Below are positions 6,000 through 6,692 of a stretch of 6,692 bases of DNA, piece by piece. Made by a program: the position numbers and the translations under genes. The stretch comes from an uncultured bacterium (GTDB lineage Bacteria; Bacillota; Clostridia; Lachnospirales; Lachnospiraceae). The notes below the pieces were generated by a model. It ran no database searches. It was not told the DNA's origin and saw only the letters and a program-made list of their open reading frames with translations. The stretch's first letter is position 1. Each line of letters opens with the position of its first letter. Location of the stretch: assembly GCA_947071365.1 (NCBI GenBank), contig CAMTFT010000096.1, forward strand, positions 1-6,692. The letters are read 5' to 3'.

Positions 6000-6002
6000 A
6001 AG

Positions 6003-6011
6003 AAAAGGAGG
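6003..6011 (+). promoter_or_regulatory. Strong ribosome binding site before the last gene
   Basis: AAAAGGAGG lies seven bases before ATG at 6019 and is the strongest Shine-Dalgarno match in the window. It identifies the start of a gene that runs off the window end. Confidence 0.85.
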
Positions 6012-6018
6012 CGGAAGC

Positions 6019-6692
6019 ATGAAAAGACAAAGAAATCAAAGCAGCACAGGGAAGGTGCTGCTTTTTGGCATTTTGCTGCTGACCATTTCTCTTGTATGGT
6101 TTGCGACATCCGTATACAGAAATATGCAGTCTGAAAAGGTGATCTGCCAGTCTGTTGTACCGCTGGGGGATTTTACGTATGATGACACCTTTCTTAAACA
6201 GGCGGAAAATCTGCCGGGAATCCGTTCCCTTACTCCGGTATATGAGCTTCCGGCCCGGCTTAAGGTGGATGGTCTTACGATGGAGGCCACGTTTACGGGA
6301 GTGGATCTTGAGGAGCTGCGGATGAGGACGGTACAGGGTGCGCCCACACCGCTGGGCAGGACATTGGTGCTTCTGCTGGGGGAAAAAAGTCTGTCCGGTA
6401 TGACAGATGTGAATGGACAGCCTGTTTCCGAAAAACGCCAGAAGGAGCTTCTGGAAAAATGCATGGAGCTGGAATGGCAGTATCAGATGGTAAATAGCAA
6501 TCAGAATGCGCAGACACAGCCGGAGGAAACGGGGTGGAAGGGGTGCCTGATCGCAGGGATTCTATCCGAGCCGTCGGAGGGGATCTATCTGCCCTCCTGT
6601 CAGGCGGTATCGTTTTTGAATGAGAGTGGAGCCGGTGCAAAAAACGGAATAACGGGGATCCTTCTCACTGTGCAGGGAGAAGAGAATTACAG
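6019..6692 (+). CDS. N-terminal part of a membrane protein, probably a MacB/FtsX-type ABC permease (3' end missing)
   Basis: The frame stays open from ATG 6019 to the window end, giving 224 complete codons. After a basic, Gln/Ser-rich N-terminus (1-12) there is one membrane helix (about 13-32), then a soluble segment of at least 190 residues that would face outward. LPGIRSLTPV (65-74) and FTGVDLEEL (92-100) resemble the MacB_PCD extracellular domain, where a strand reading 'gV..vsp' is followed by a substrate-type 'v.Gvd...l' strand. If so, three more membrane helices should follow beyond the window. The segment about 139-171 is Gln/Glu-rich and looks like a coiled or disordered insertion. 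A single-pass accessory protein with no FtsX core is the alternative. It follows the surface protein by 19 bases and is surely co-transcribed with it; its ATPase is not seen here. Confidence 0.7.
   Translation, partial: MKRQRNQSSTGKVLLFGILLLTISLVWFATSVYRNMQSEKVICQSVVPLGDFTYDDTFLKQAENLPGIRSLTPVYELPARLKVDGLTMEATFTGVDLEELRMRTVQGAPTPLGRTLVLLLGEKSLSGMTDVNGQPVSEKRQKELLEKCMELEWQYQMVNSNQNAQTQPEETGWKGCLIAGILSEPSEGIYLPSCQAVSFLNESGAGAKNGITGILLTVQGEENY

Overview
The window is the end of a bacterial contig. It looks like a Lachnospiraceae-type member of the class Clostridia, probably gut-derived. That placement is an inference from three things: strong AGGAGG-type ribosome binding sites before almost every gene, Firmicutes-like surface and ABC transporter proteins, and structured intergenic palindromes of a kind I associate with these genomes. 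All genes lie on the + strand and appear to form one operon-like cluster.

Bases 1-44 are not genomic. They read as the last three bases of the Illumina P5 oligo, an 8-base i5 index (CTATTAAG, which I recall as Nextera XT S518), and the complete 33-base Nextera Read 1 transposase adapter. Genomic sequence begins at 45, inside an open reading frame, so the first gene lacks its 5' end and any start called at 28-30 is artificial.

Layout: (1) 45-1070, the C-terminal part of a probable exported or lipid-anchored protein (DUF6034/PepSY-like, tentative). (2) 1070-1948, a six-helix ABC-2-type permease whose start overlaps the previous stop. (3) About 1921-2060, a cluster of five palindromes that includes the end of gene 2. 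(4) 2082-2810, a second six-helix ABC-2-type permease. (5) 2811-3188, a 378-base gap holding an 11-bp tandem repeat and a ~244-bp inverted-repeat element with nested hairpins. (6) 3189-3851, the ABC ATPase, of the bacitracin/lantibiotic-resistance type with a Glu in place of the Q-loop Gln. (7) 3870-5999, a large surface protein with a signal peptide, acidic 11-residue repeats, a glycine linker, two CARDB/COG1361-like beta domains and a C-terminal membrane anchor. (8) 6019 to the window end, the N-terminal part of a membrane protein with one helix and a large extracellular domain, probably a MacB/FtsX-type permease.

Working model (inference): the two ABC-2 permeases and the ATPase form one exporter comparable to BcrAB or LanFEG immunity pumps. 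The surface protein and the FtsX/MacB-like protein form the start of a second, mechanotransmission-type module. The truncated first protein may be an extracytoplasmic partner. No substrate can be assigned from the sequence. The least explained parts of the window are the two palindromic elements that interrupt the operon.
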